The notes beneath the pieces were generated by a model that made no database searches, had not been told where the DNA came from, and saw only the letters and a program-made list of their open reading frames with translations. DNA of 64,000 nucleotides from positions 1-64,000 of the forward strand of contig JAHFUR010000013.1 in the NCBI GenBank assembly GCA_023264995.1, in the 5' to 3' direction. Of this stretch, positions 25,742-33,114 are shown piece after piece (position 1 is the first letter of the stretch; every line of letters starts with the position of its first letter). This DNA is from Acidimicrobiia bacterium (GTDB taxonomy: Bacteria > Actinomycetota > Acidimicrobiia > Acidimicrobiales > AC-14). The position numbers were made by a program, and so were the translations under genes.

Positions 25742-26554
25742 TCACCTGCCGTCCCTCCCCGAACTGGTGGCGGAGATGGGCGCCCTGGCCCCCGTCGGTG
25801 TCACCAGAACGGCGGGGTCGACCACCACCCGCATCCCGCCGTGCTCGAGGACCTCCATGGGCGCCCCGTAGGTCCGCTCGAGCACCTCGGGGGTGAGGAC
25901 CTGGCGGGGCGTGCCCCGGCCGGTGACCGAGGTGTTCAGGCTCACCAGGTGGGGGAGGTGGGCTGCCATCCCGTTGAGGTCGTGGGTGGTGAGGAGGACG
26001 GCCAGGCCGCCGGCGTTCAGCTCGGTGAGCAGGCGGAGGATGTCGTGGCGGGCGCGCACGTCGACGCCCGACGTGGGCTCGTCGAGGAGGAGGAGCTGAG
26101 GCCGGCGCAGCAGGGCGCGGGCCAGGAAGACCCGCTGCTGCTGGCCGCCGGACAGCTCACGGATGTGGCGACCGCCCAGGCCCCCGATGCCCAGCCGGTC
26201 GAGCACCGACGCCACCTCGGCCCGCTCGGCGGCCGACGGCCACGGCAGGCGCCGGCCGGTCGTGCGCGACATGAGCACGGCCTCGGCCACCGTGACCGGA
26301 AAGCTCCAGTTCACCGTCTCCACCTGGGGCACGTACCCGACCCGCAGGCCGGGCCGGCGCCAGACCGTCCCGGCGACGGGCGTCACCGTGCCCAGGACGG
26401 CCCGGAGCAGGGTGGTCTTGCCCGAACCCGACGGCCCGACGATGCCGGTGAAGTCCCTGGGACCGATCTCCAGGTCGGCGCCGGCCAGGACCGGGCCGGC
26501 GCCGTAGGCGCAGGTGACCCCCTCCAGCCGGACGAGGGCCTCGCCGGCGCTCAC
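25742..26554 (-). CDS. znuC: zinc/manganese ABC transporter ATP-binding protein
   Basis: The 270-residue ATPase has Walker A (GPSGSGKTT), Q-loop (GYVPQVETVNWSFPVTV, typical of metal-importing ZnuC/MntB ATPases), signature LSGGQQQRVFLARAL, Walker B (LLLLDEPTSGVD) and H-loop (LLTTHDLN). Its GTG overlaps the stop of the solute-binding lipoprotein gene (GTGA). It drives uptake of the divalent metal through the ZnuB-like permease. Confidence 0.85.
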   Translation of the reverse strand: MSAGEALVRLEGVTCAYGAGPVLAGADLEIGPRDFTGIVGPSGSGKTTLLRAVLGTVTPVAGTVWRRPGLRVGYVPQVETVNWSFPVTVAEAVLMSRTTGRRLPWPSAAERAEVASVLDRLGIGGLGGRHIRELSGGQQQRVFLARALLRRPQLLLLDEPTSGVDVRARHDILRLLTELNAGGLAVLLTTHDLNGMAAHLPHLVSLNTSVTGRGTPRQVLTPEVLERTYGAPMEVLEHGGMRVVVDPAVLVTPTGARAPISATSSGRDGR

Positions 26555-27555
26555 TGGGGGTACACCGCCCGGTCGGGGCCGCTCGGGGCCGTCTGGACCG
26601 CCTTGAGGGCCGACGCATCGCCGCCCAGGCTCTCGACCATGGTCACGAAGTCGAACTTCATCAGGCCGAGCCAGGAGTGGTCGGGGTCGCCGGGGCGGCC
26701 GGGCAGGTCGTCGTCACGCAAGGTGTCTACGTAGCGGACGCCCGCTTCGGCGCCGATCTGGGCCAGAACTTTGCTGGGGAACACCTCGGAGCCGAAGATG
26801 GCGGGCACGCCCGTCTGGCGGACCTGCTGGATGAGGCTGGCCACCTCCCGGGGCGTGGGGTCGGAGAAGCTCGACACCTGGACGGCGCCGATCACCGTCC
26901 AGCCGTAGTGCTCGGCGAAATAGGCGTAGGCGTCGTGGTAGGTCAGGAGCTGGCGGCGGGGCACGGTGGCGCTGGCCGCCGTCATGGCCGCGTCGAGGGC
27001 GTCGACCTGGGCGGCGAAGCGTTCATAGTTGGCGGCGTACCCGCCGGCGTGGGCGGGGTCACGCCGGACCAGGGCGTCGCGCACCGCCCGGCCGTACTCC
27101 CGGGCGTAGGGCGGGTTGGTCCAGAGGTGGGGGTTGGGCTTCCCGCCGGCGCGGGGGAAGGAGAAGTCGTACAGGTACTGGTCGGGCCGGAGGGTCTGTT
27201 CCCCCAGCTCGACCACCTCGGCCCCCTTCTTGAGGTTGCCGGCGGCCAGGTCGCGGGTGGGGTCTTCGAGCTTCAGGCCGTTCACGAAGACGATGTCGGC
27301 CCTGGCCAGGGCCTTCGCCGCGCTCGGGGGCGGTTCGAAGGTGTGGGAGTTGGCCCCTTCGGGGACCAGGCCCCGGACCTCGGCCAGGTCGCCGGCCACG
27401 CTCGACACGATGCTGGTGATCGGCGAGACGGTCGTGACCAGGTTCAGCTTGGCCGGGTCGTCGGCCGCCGCCACCCGGGCCGCGCCACATCCGGTACCGC
27501 CGGCGGCCACGAAGACCGCAGTGACGGCGGCGACGAGCACGTGGCGGGCTCTCAC
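26551..27555 (-). CDS. znuA: zinc/manganese ABC transporter substrate-binding lipoprotein (ZnuA-like, cluster A-I)
   Basis: The protein of about 334 residues has a lipoprotein signal ending in GGTGC. It then shows the metal-site pattern of the family: a His in EGANSHTFEP, a His in NPHLWTNP, a YHDAY segment and an acidic residue in FGSEVFPSK. There is no long His-rich loop. It captures the metal outside the membrane and delivers it to ZnuB. I prefer the GTG at 27555 because TAGCGT (27563-27568) would place transcription initiation next to it; GTG at 27564, three codons upstream, is the alternative. It is first in the import operon and divergent from zur. Confidence 0.85.
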   Translation of the reverse strand: MRARHVLVAAVTAVFVAAGGTGCGAARVAAADDPAKLNLVTTVSPITSIVSSVAGDLAEVRGLVPEGANSHTFEPPPSAAKALARADIVFVNGLKLEDPTRDLAAGNLKKGAEVVELGEQTLRPDQYLYDFSFPRAGGKPNPHLWTNPPYAREYGRAVRDALVRRDPAHAGGYAANYERFAAQVDALDAAMTAASATVPRRQLLTYHDAYAYFAEHYGWTVIGAVQVSSFSDPTPREVASLIQQVRQTGVPAIFGSEVFPSKVLAQIGAEAGVRYVDTLRDDDLPGRPGDPDHSWLGLMKFDFVTMVESLGGDASALKAVQTAPSGPDRAVYPQ

Positions 27556-27562
27556 AAGCTGC

Positions 27563-27606
27563 ACGCTATCGCAATCAGCTCGCTAGAACGGCGCGGGTAC
27601 TACACT
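27563..27606. promoter_or_regulatory. divergent leaderless promoters of znuA and zur
   Basis: On the plus strand TACACT (27601-27606) ends six bases before the zur ATG. On the minus strand TAGCGT (27568-27563) ends seven bases before the znuA GTG at 27555. Both would give leaderless transcripts. A Zur site is expected between them, but I could not find a convincing palindrome. Confidence 0.4.
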
Positions 27607-27612
27607 AAGCCC

Positions 27613-28053
27613 ATGCTGGTACGGGAGGAGGCCGAGCCGATCCTGGGGCTGCTGCGGGCCCAGGGCGGCCGAGTCACCACCTGCCGGCGGGCCATCCTGG
27701 AGACCTTCCTGGGCATGGGCGGCCACGTGACCGCCGAGGCCCTCACCGCCGAGGTGCAGGTCAACCAGCCCGACGTGCACGAGTCCACCGTCTACCGCTT
27801 CCTCGACGAGCTGGAGCGCCTCGGGGTCGTCGACCACGTGCACCTCGGCCACGGGCCGGCCGTCTACCACCGGGCCGACGACCCCCACCACCACCTGGTG
27901 TGCGACGGCTGCGGGGCGGTCGTCGAAGTGCCCGAACCCGTCTTCGCCGACCTGCGGTCCCGGCTGCATGCGGACTTCGGCTTCACCCTCCAGCCCCGCC
28001 ACTTCGCCGTCACCGGCCTGTGCCAGGCCTGCGGCGTGGCCCCTGGACGTTAG
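27613..28053 (+). CDS. zur: Fur-family regulator, Zur-like
   Basis: The 146-residue protein has an N-terminal winged helix (RVTTCRRAILETFLG, then VHESTVYRFLDELERLGVV as recognition region). The C-terminal dimerisation domain has His-rich sensing residues (YHRADDPHHHLVC) and the structural zinc site of two CxxC pairs (Cys97/Cys100 and Cys137/Cys140). Divergence from znuA-C-B supports Zur, a Zn-responsive repressor of zinc uptake, over Fur or Mur. The ATG at 27613 follows a TACACT hexamer by six bases, indicating a leaderless mRNA. Its stop overlaps the stop of the convergent cupredoxin gene by four bases. Confidence 0.82.
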   Translation: MLVREEAEPILGLLRAQGGRVTTCRRAILETFLGMGGHVTAEALTAEVQVNQPDVHESTVYRFLDELERLGVVDHVHLGHGPAVYHRADDPHHHLVCDGCGAVVEVPEPVFADLRSRLHADFGFTLQPRHFAVTGLCQACGVAPGR

Positions 28054-29024
28054 ACGACCTTGACGATGCCCTTCATCTGGGTGGGGTGCACGTCGCACTG
28101 GAACTTGTACTCGCCGGCGGCCGGGGCCTTGAACGTGTAGGTGGTCTTGGCCGGGCCGGTCACCAGCGCCCCCCGGAAGACCGGCTTGGCCGGGTCCGAG
28201 GCGAAGATCACGATGTTGTGCTGGGTGGCGGCGTCGGTGTTGTCGAAGACGATCTCGGCGTCGGCGCCGGCCTTCAGGGTGATCGTGGTGGTCTTGAACG
28301 CCACGCCCGAGGCGGTGACGTCGACGGCGCCGGCGTGCTCGGCGGAGTGCTCCTCGAAGGTGCGCTCGCCCCGGTCGGCGGCCACCAGGCCGCCGGCGAC
28401 CATCAGCGTGCTGCCGAGCACGAGGGCGACGGTCAGCGTGCGGCTCGAGATGTTGGGCCGGACAGCGGCGATGCTGGCGCCGCCCAGGATCAGCACGGCG
28501 ACGAACAGGGCGATCGCCGTCGACGCCTCTTCGGGGACGGTCAGCAGGATCCGCGACATGAAGAACATGACGCTGGCGATGGTGCAGAGGCCCAGGAAGG
28601 GCAGGCCGATGGGCGCCAGGCTGACCTGCCGGCCGGTGGTCTCCGAGGCGGCCCGGGCCAGCCAGCCGGCGCCGGCGACGATGGCCAGGAGGACGCCGGC
28701 CCAGGTGAAGAGGGGGTGCTCGATGAGGCCGAGCATGACCAGGGCCAGCGAGACGCCGCCGGCAACGGGCCAGCCGCCGCCACCGGGCCGGGGAGCGACG
28801 GCCACGGCCCGCACCGTCGGCGGGGGGGCGTCGGGCCCGTAGACCGGCACGTACTCGTTCTCCCGGACCGTCGAGAGCATGACCCCGATGAGGAAGGCGA
28901 GCACGCCGACCATCAGGAACAGGACCGAGCCGAGAAGGTCGCCGGTGAGGATCTTGTAGACCGCGCCCAGGAACAGCGACGTCCAGGCGACGGGGAGGAA
29001 CAGCTTTGAGGTGGGGGTGAGCAT
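28050..29024 (-). CDS. multi-span membrane protein fused to a C-terminal type-1 cupredoxin
   Basis: The first 215 residues or so contain about six hydrophobic helices; the first pair resembles small oxidase subunits. The last 95 residues form a plastocyanin-like domain facing outside, with the complete type-1 copper ligand set: His269 (QHNIVIF), Cys310, His313 and Met317 (CDVHPTQM). Only one Cys is present, so this is a mononuclear blue-copper site and not a binuclear CuA site. It is the last gene of an operon with a subunit III homolog and a ligand-deficient subunit I homolog, and no CuA subunit is present. It likely plays the electron-entry role of subunit II in that set (inference). Confidence 0.75.
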   Translation of the reverse strand: MLTPTSKLFLPVAWTSLFLGAVYKILTGDLLGSVLFLMVGVLAFLIGVMLSTVRENEYVPVYGPDAPPPTVRAVAVAPRPGGGGWPVAGGVSLALVMLGLIEHPLFTWAGVLLAIVAGAGWLARAASETTGRQVSLAPIGLPFLGLCTIASVMFFMSRILLTVPEEASTAIALFVAVLILGGASIAAVRPNISSRTLTVALVLGSTLMVAGGLVAADRGERTFEEHSAEHAGAVDVTASGVAFKTTTITLKAGADAEIVFDNTDAATQHNIVIFASDPAKPVFRGALVTGPAKTTYTFKAPAAGEYKFQCDVHPTQMKGIVKVV

Positions 29025-29033
29025 CAGGCCGCC

Positions 29034-29699
29034 TTAACCGTGCCGGCTGGCGAGGAACAGGACGGAGACCACGACGAACCACACCACGTTGGAGTACTGC
29101 CAGAAGACGGCGCCTGCCCGCAGCGCGTCGTGACGGTCGTCTGAGAAGTGGCCGGCCATGGTGCGGAAGGCCAGCACCAGGACCACCACGATGGCCGCCA
29201 GCAGATGGAGGAGGTGGTAGCCGATCAGCACGTTGTAGAGCGTGCCGTAGGGGTGGGCGTTGAAGCCGAACCCGGTCCGGGTGAACGTCAGCCACTCGAG
29301 GTCGGCGATGGCCACGCCGAGGAACAGGGTGAGGCCCAGGGCGATGGCCGCGTTGCGGCCGTCGTTGCGGCGGGCGGCGAAGACGCCCCACTGCACGGAG
29401 AACGCGGTCATGACCGCGGTGATGGTGATCATCGTCGGCGTGTAGCTGCTGACGTGCACCCCGTGCGGCGGCCAGGTGACGGCGCCGTCCTTGATGGTGA
29501 GGTACACCGCCGCGATGGCCCCGAGCACCATGGCGTCGGCGGTGATCAGCAGGAGGGTGCCGATCGTGGCCGTGCCCCGGCGGGGCCGGCCCGGTACGGG
29601 GCCCGGCAGCGGCGCCCCGGTGGGCAGGACGAGCGGCGCCTGGTCCGACGCGGCGACCGGGAGGTTGTCGGCGGAGACGGGCACCGTGACGAGAGCCAT
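29034..29699 (-). CDS. cytochrome c oxidase subunit III homolog (second cluster)
   Basis: The 221-residue protein has an approximately 40-residue cytoplasmic start and five helices matching subunit III: TIGTLLLITADAMVLGAIAA, ITITAVMTAFSVQWGVF, LFLGVAIADLEWLTF, VLIGYHLLHLLAAIVVVLVL and the closing FWQYSNVVWFVVVSVLF, equivalent to the YWHFVDVVWI of canonical proteins. Its ATG shares one base with the stop of the subunit I homolog (TGATG), so they are co-translated. It presumably packs against the degenerate subunit I rather than the canonical oxidase. Confidence 0.78.
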   Translation of the reverse strand: MALVTVPVSADNLPVAASDQAPLVLPTGAPLPGPVPGRPRRGTATIGTLLLITADAMVLGAIAAVYLTIKDGAVTWPPHGVHVSSYTPTMITITAVMTAFSVQWGVFAARRNDGRNAAIALGLTLFLGVAIADLEWLTFTRTGFGFNAHPYGTLYNVLIGYHLLHLLAAIVVVLVLAFRTMAGHFSDDRHDALRAGAVFWQYSNVVWFVVVSVLFLASRHG

Positions 29700-31414
29700 C
29701 AGGAAGCCCCCTCGGAGGTGAGGTCGGAGTCGGTGAACTGCTGGGCCCGGCGCAGGTCGAGCAACGGGGTACCGGAGCGGACCTCGGGCAGGGCGTCGAA
29801 GTTGTGCAGCGGCGGCGGCGAGGTCGTGGCCCATTCCAGGGTCTGCCCGCCCCACGGGTCGGCGCCGGCGGCCTTGCCCCGACCGGCCAGCACACTGCTG
29901 AGGACGTCGAGGAGGACCAGGACCAGCCCCAGGCCGGCAATGGCGGCCCCGGCGGACACGATCAGGTTGCCCAGCGCCCAGTCGTCGCCGGAGCTGAAGG
30001 TGGCGGTGTGGACGAGCATGTCCTGGGCGCCGAGCAGCAGCATGCCCAGCACGGTCAGCAGGACGCCACCGACGACGGCCAGGACTTCGAGGGTGCCGAG
30101 CCCGGCCGAAAGGCGCCGGCCCCAGAGCTTCGGCGCCCAGAAACTGAGGGCGGCGACGGCGCCGATGGTGGCGGCGCCGAAGAACAGCGCGTGCTGCTGG
30201 CCGACCTGCCAGTAGTTGGCGTGGGCGCCCCGGCCGGCGTCGAGGGCCGAGACCACCGACACGGCCAGGCCGAGGGCCAGGACGGGCAGCATCCCCAGCG
30301 TCCAGAGCATGGGCGTGGAGGTGAAGTTGCGGCGGAGGGCCTCACGGTCGCCCTCCTTGCCGGCCAGGCGCAGGGTGGCCAGCCAGTTCAGGACCAGCAG
30401 GGCGACCGGCGCCAGCACGACCAGTGCCCCGATGATGAACATCGGCCGGGCGTTGCTGCTCAGGTTGGAGACCTCGCTGCCCCAGCCGGCGAAGCTCAGG
30501 ACGCCGACGCCGACGAGCGCGGCGCCCGCCCGGTCGCGGCTGAACAGGGGCCGGCCGGCGAAGGTGGCGACGATCTCACTGGCCGTCCCGAGCGCGGGGA
30601 TCAGCAGCGCCCACAGCATGGGGTAGGCGCCGAACCAGAACAGCCGGGACCACAGCAGGGGGTTGCCGCCCCGGCTGCCGGTGAACCCGCTGAAGATCGA
30701 CGACCCGTAGTGGCGGTCGACGAACATCAGCCCGAAGGCGCCGATGAGGACGGGCAGGGCCAAGAGCAGGACGGCGCCGGACACCATGATCGACCAGCTG
30801 AACACGGGCACCCGGCGCAGGCTCATGCCCGGCGCCCGGAGCTGGAGGATGGTGACGATCACGTTCACGGTGACCAGCACGGCGGCCATGCAGACCAGCA
30901 CGAGACCGAGAAGGAGCAGGTCAGGGCCCTGGCCGGGCAGGCCGAGCTTGACGGGGACCGGGTCGCTCAGCGCCCAGCCGTGGAACACGTCGGAGGCGAC
31001 GGGGGCAGCCACGACCATGGCCCCGCCGGTGAGGAACACCCAGAACGACATGGCGTGCAGCCGGGGAAAGGCCAGCCGGGAGGCGCCGATCTGGAGGGGG
31101 ACGATGGCCGACCCCAGGCCCAGCCACACCGGCAGCAGGAACAGGAACACGGACATGACGCCGTGCATGGTGAAGAGCTGGCGGTAGGTGTGCTCGCCGA
31201 CGACGCTGGCGTCGGGCGTGGCCAGCTGGGCCCGCATGAGCACCGAGAGGGCCACACCGGCAACCAGGAACAGCAGGGCGGCGGCCACGAAGAGGGACCC
31301 GATGAACTTGTGGTCCGTGCCCTTGGGCCAGATCTGGGGCAGGTCCGCGGCAGGGTGTGACGGGCCGCCGGCCGCCTGCTGCTCGCTCTCGACCTCGGTG
31401 TCGGTCATTGCCAT
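29699..31414 (-). CDS. heme-copper oxidase subunit I homolog lacking the CuB/heme a3 ligands
   Basis: The 571-residue, twelve-helix protein aligns throughout with canonical CtaD of the same window. The low-spin heme ligands are kept: His84 (FTMHG) and His408 (QQHALF). The binuclear site is gone. The CuB His of GHPEVY is Tyr264, its cross-linking Tyr is Trp268 and its Glu is Met266. The WAHH pair is Ser316-Asn317, and the heme a3 ligand is Gln406. The D-channel Asp is Arg113. The frame is intact and helices are conserved, so selection is acting on the protein. It cannot reduce O2 by the normal mechanism; an electron-transfer, sensory or assembly role is inferred. It heads an operon with a subunit III homolog and a cupredoxin fusion. 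Confidence 0.85.
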   Translation of the reverse strand: MAMTDTEVESEQQAAGGPSHPAADLPQIWPKGTDHKFIGSLFVAAALLFLVAGVALSVLMRAQLATPDASVVGEHTYRQLFTMHGVMSVFLFLLPVWLGLGSAIVPLQIGASRLAFPRLHAMSFWVFLTGGAMVVAAPVASDVFHGWALSDPVPVKLGLPGQGPDLLLLGLVLVCMAAVLVTVNVIVTILQLRAPGMSLRRVPVFSWSIMVSGAVLLLALPVLIGAFGLMFVDRHYGSSIFSGFTGSRGGNPLLWSRLFWFGAYPMLWALLIPALGTASEIVATFAGRPLFSRDRAGAALVGVGVLSFAGWGSEVSNLSSNARPMFIIGALVVLAPVALLVLNWLATLRLAGKEGDREALRRNFTSTPMLWTLGMLPVLALGLAVSVVSALDAGRGAHANYWQVGQQHALFFGAATIGAVAALSFWAPKLWGRRLSAGLGTLEVLAVVGGVLLTVLGMLLLGAQDMLVHTATFSSGDDWALGNLIVSAGAAIAGLGLVLVLLDVLSSVLAGRGKAAGADPWGGQTLEWATTSPPPLHNFDALPEVRSGTPLLDLRRAQQFTDSDLTSEGAS

Positions 31415-31542
31415 TGTCGCCGGACTCTATACAGAGCACCCCCGACCCTTCGAGTCGAGCGCCGGGCGGGCGGCGCTAGCGTGCCTCCGCGCCTACCACT
31501 GCACTTCGATCCGGCAGGGACCGGCCGGCGGCCCGCTGGTGG

Positions 31543-32148
31543 GTGGTGGCCGGGGCCGCCACCGTTGCCGTGGCCCTGAGCCCGCCCGTCGACGCCCGTG
31601 CCGATGCCACGCTGGCCGCCCACATGGTGCAGCACGTGGTCCTCACCATGGCCGCCGCGCCCCTCCTGGCCGCCGGCCTGCGGCGCCCGGCGCGCGCCCA
31701 TCCCCTGCCCGCCTGGCTGCTCTTCGCCGCCACCGGCTGGCTCGTCCACTTCACGCCCCTGTTCGAGGCCGCCACCGAGCACCTGGCCGTCCACGTCGTC
31801 GAGCACGCCCTGCTCCTCGGCAGCGCCGTGCTGTTCTGGGCCCAGGCCGTCGGCCCCGAGGCCCGCCTGCCCTACCCGCTGCGCCTGCTCTACCTGGTGG
31901 TCGCCATGCCCCAGAACACCTTCGTGGCCCTGGCCATCTTCTCGGCCAGCCGGCCCCTGTACACCCACTACGGGAGCGGGCCGGCGGCCCTGGCCGACCA
32001 GCGCCTGGCCGGCGGGACCATGTGGGTGGCCGGCGACCTGGTGCTGCTGGCCGCCGTGCTGGTGGTGGCCGCGGCGTGGGCCGGCGACGAGGAGCGGCGG
32101 ACGGTGGCGACCGAGGCCGCCGCGGCGGTCGAGCCCGGTGCTCAGTGA
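31543..32148 (+). CDS. short CtaG-family membrane protein
   Basis: The product is about 201 residues with about five helices. It retains the CtaG hallmarks LAAHMVQHVVLTMAAAPLL and LAVHVVEHALLLGSAVLFW with their His residues, and the DQRLAGG segment before the last helix. Compared with the 292-residue ctaG gene product in this window it lacks the first two helices. The GTG at 31543 is the first start codon after an in-frame stop; TAGCGT (31477-31482) could be its -10 element. It is divergent from the ligand-deficient subunit I operon and overlaps ctaB tail to tail by seven bases. A copper-chaperone or assembly role for the second complex is inferred. Confidence 0.7.
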   Translation: MVAGAATVAVALSPPVDARADATLAAHMVQHVVLTMAAAPLLAAGLRRPARAHPLPAWLLFAATGWLVHFTPLFEAATEHLAVHVVEHALLLGSAVLFWAQAVGPEARLPYPLRLLYLVVAMPQNTFVALAIFSASRPLYTHYGSGPAALADQRLAGGTMWVAGDLVLLAAVLVVAAAWAGDEERRTVATEAAAAVEPGAQ

Positions 32149-33056
32149 AGGAGCAGCTGGTCGGCGGCCATGGCCCCGAACAGCAGGGTGATGTAGGTGA
32201 TGGAGAAGGTGAACAACCTCATGGCCAGGTCGGGCTGGTGGCTGCGGGCCAGCTGGACGGCCTTCCAGGTGAACATGGCGCCGAGCCCGACCGCGGCGAC
32301 CAGGTAGATGGCCCCCATGTGGCCGAGCGGCCAGAAGGCCAGGCTGACGGCCCAGAGCACGACGGTGTAGCCGACGATGCGCTTGGCCGTCTCGTCGAAG
32401 GAGGCCACCACCGGGAGCATGGGCACGTCGGCCGCGGCGTAGTCGGCCCGGTAACGGATGGCCAGGGCCCAGAAATGCGGCGGCGTCCACACGAAGATGA
32501 TGGCGAACATGGCGAAGGGGGCGATGGCCAGCCGGTTGGTGACCGCGGCCCAGCCCACGAGCACCGGGACGGCGCCGGCGGCGCCGCCGATCACGATGTT
32601 CTGGGTGGACGTGCGCTTCAACCAGATCGTGTAGACGAAGACGTAGAACAGGGTGGCGGCCACGGCCAAGGCCGCGCTCAGTGGGTTGACGACCACTCCG
32701 AGCCATGCTGCGGCCCCGACTTCGAGGGCGACGGCGAAGATCAGGGCGTTGCGGGGGGTGATCTCGCCGGTCACCAGCGGCCGCTTGCTGGTGCGCTTCA
32801 TGAGCTTGTCGATGTCGCGGTCGATGACCATGTTGGTGGCGTTGGCGCCGGCCGCGGCCAGGGTGCCCCCCACCAGGGTGGCCAGTATCAACCAGACCGG
32901 CGGCATCCCCCGCTTGGCCACGATCATCGCCGGCACCGTGGTCACCAGCAGGAGCTCGATGATCCGCGGCTTCGTCAGGGCGACGTAGGCGGCCAGTTTC
33001 CCCCGGGTAGGGACCGGCACGGCCGCGGAGGACGGGATGGCAGCGGCCTCGGTCAT
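32142..33056 (-). CDS. ctaB: protoheme IX farnesyltransferase (heme O synthase)
   Basis: The 304-residue UbiA-family prenyltransferase has about eight or nine helices. Its first Asp-rich motif is NMVIDRDIDKLMKRTSKRPL, and the second conserved loop is in the VWTPPHFWALAIRYRADY region, both diagnostic of CtaB/CyoE. It attaches a farnesyl group to heme b to give heme O, the precursor of heme A used by the caa3 oxidase. It is adjacent to the second oxidase-like cluster, so that cluster may also carry heme A or O. Confidence 0.92.
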   Translation of the reverse strand: MTEAAAIPSSAAVPVPTRGKLAAYVALTKPRIIELLLVTTVPAMIVAKRGMPPVWLILATLVGGTLAAAGANATNMVIDRDIDKLMKRTSKRPLVTGEITPRNALIFAVALEVGAAAWLGVVVNPLSAALAVAATLFYVFVYTIWLKRTSTQNIVIGGAAGAVPVLVGWAAVTNRLAIAPFAMFAIIFVWTPPHFWALAIRYRADYAAADVPMLPVVASFDETAKRIVGYTVVLWAVSLAFWPLGHMGAIYLVAAVGLGAMFTWKAVQLARSHQPDLAMRLFTFSITYITLLFGAMAADQLLLH

Positions 33057-33114
33057 TGCCTCACGAGACTACGGCGCGACACCCCGAAAGGGGAAAACGG
33101 CCAGCGCCGGCCGG

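Noticed and set aside
27565-27612. Zur box between znuA and zur
   Set aside because: No palindrome resembling known actinobacterial Zur sites could be found in this 48-base gap.
27583-29940. 785-residue minus-strand frame overlapping the cupredoxin and subunit III genes
   Set aside because: Arg/Pro/His-rich shadow; the true genes in another frame show membrane helices and copper ligands.
29699-31414. Subunit I homolog as a pseudogene or sequencing artefact
   Set aside because: The reading frame is intact over 571 codons, the low-spin heme ligands and fold motifs are kept, and gene overlaps with the next gene are precise; substitutions are restricted to the catalytic site.
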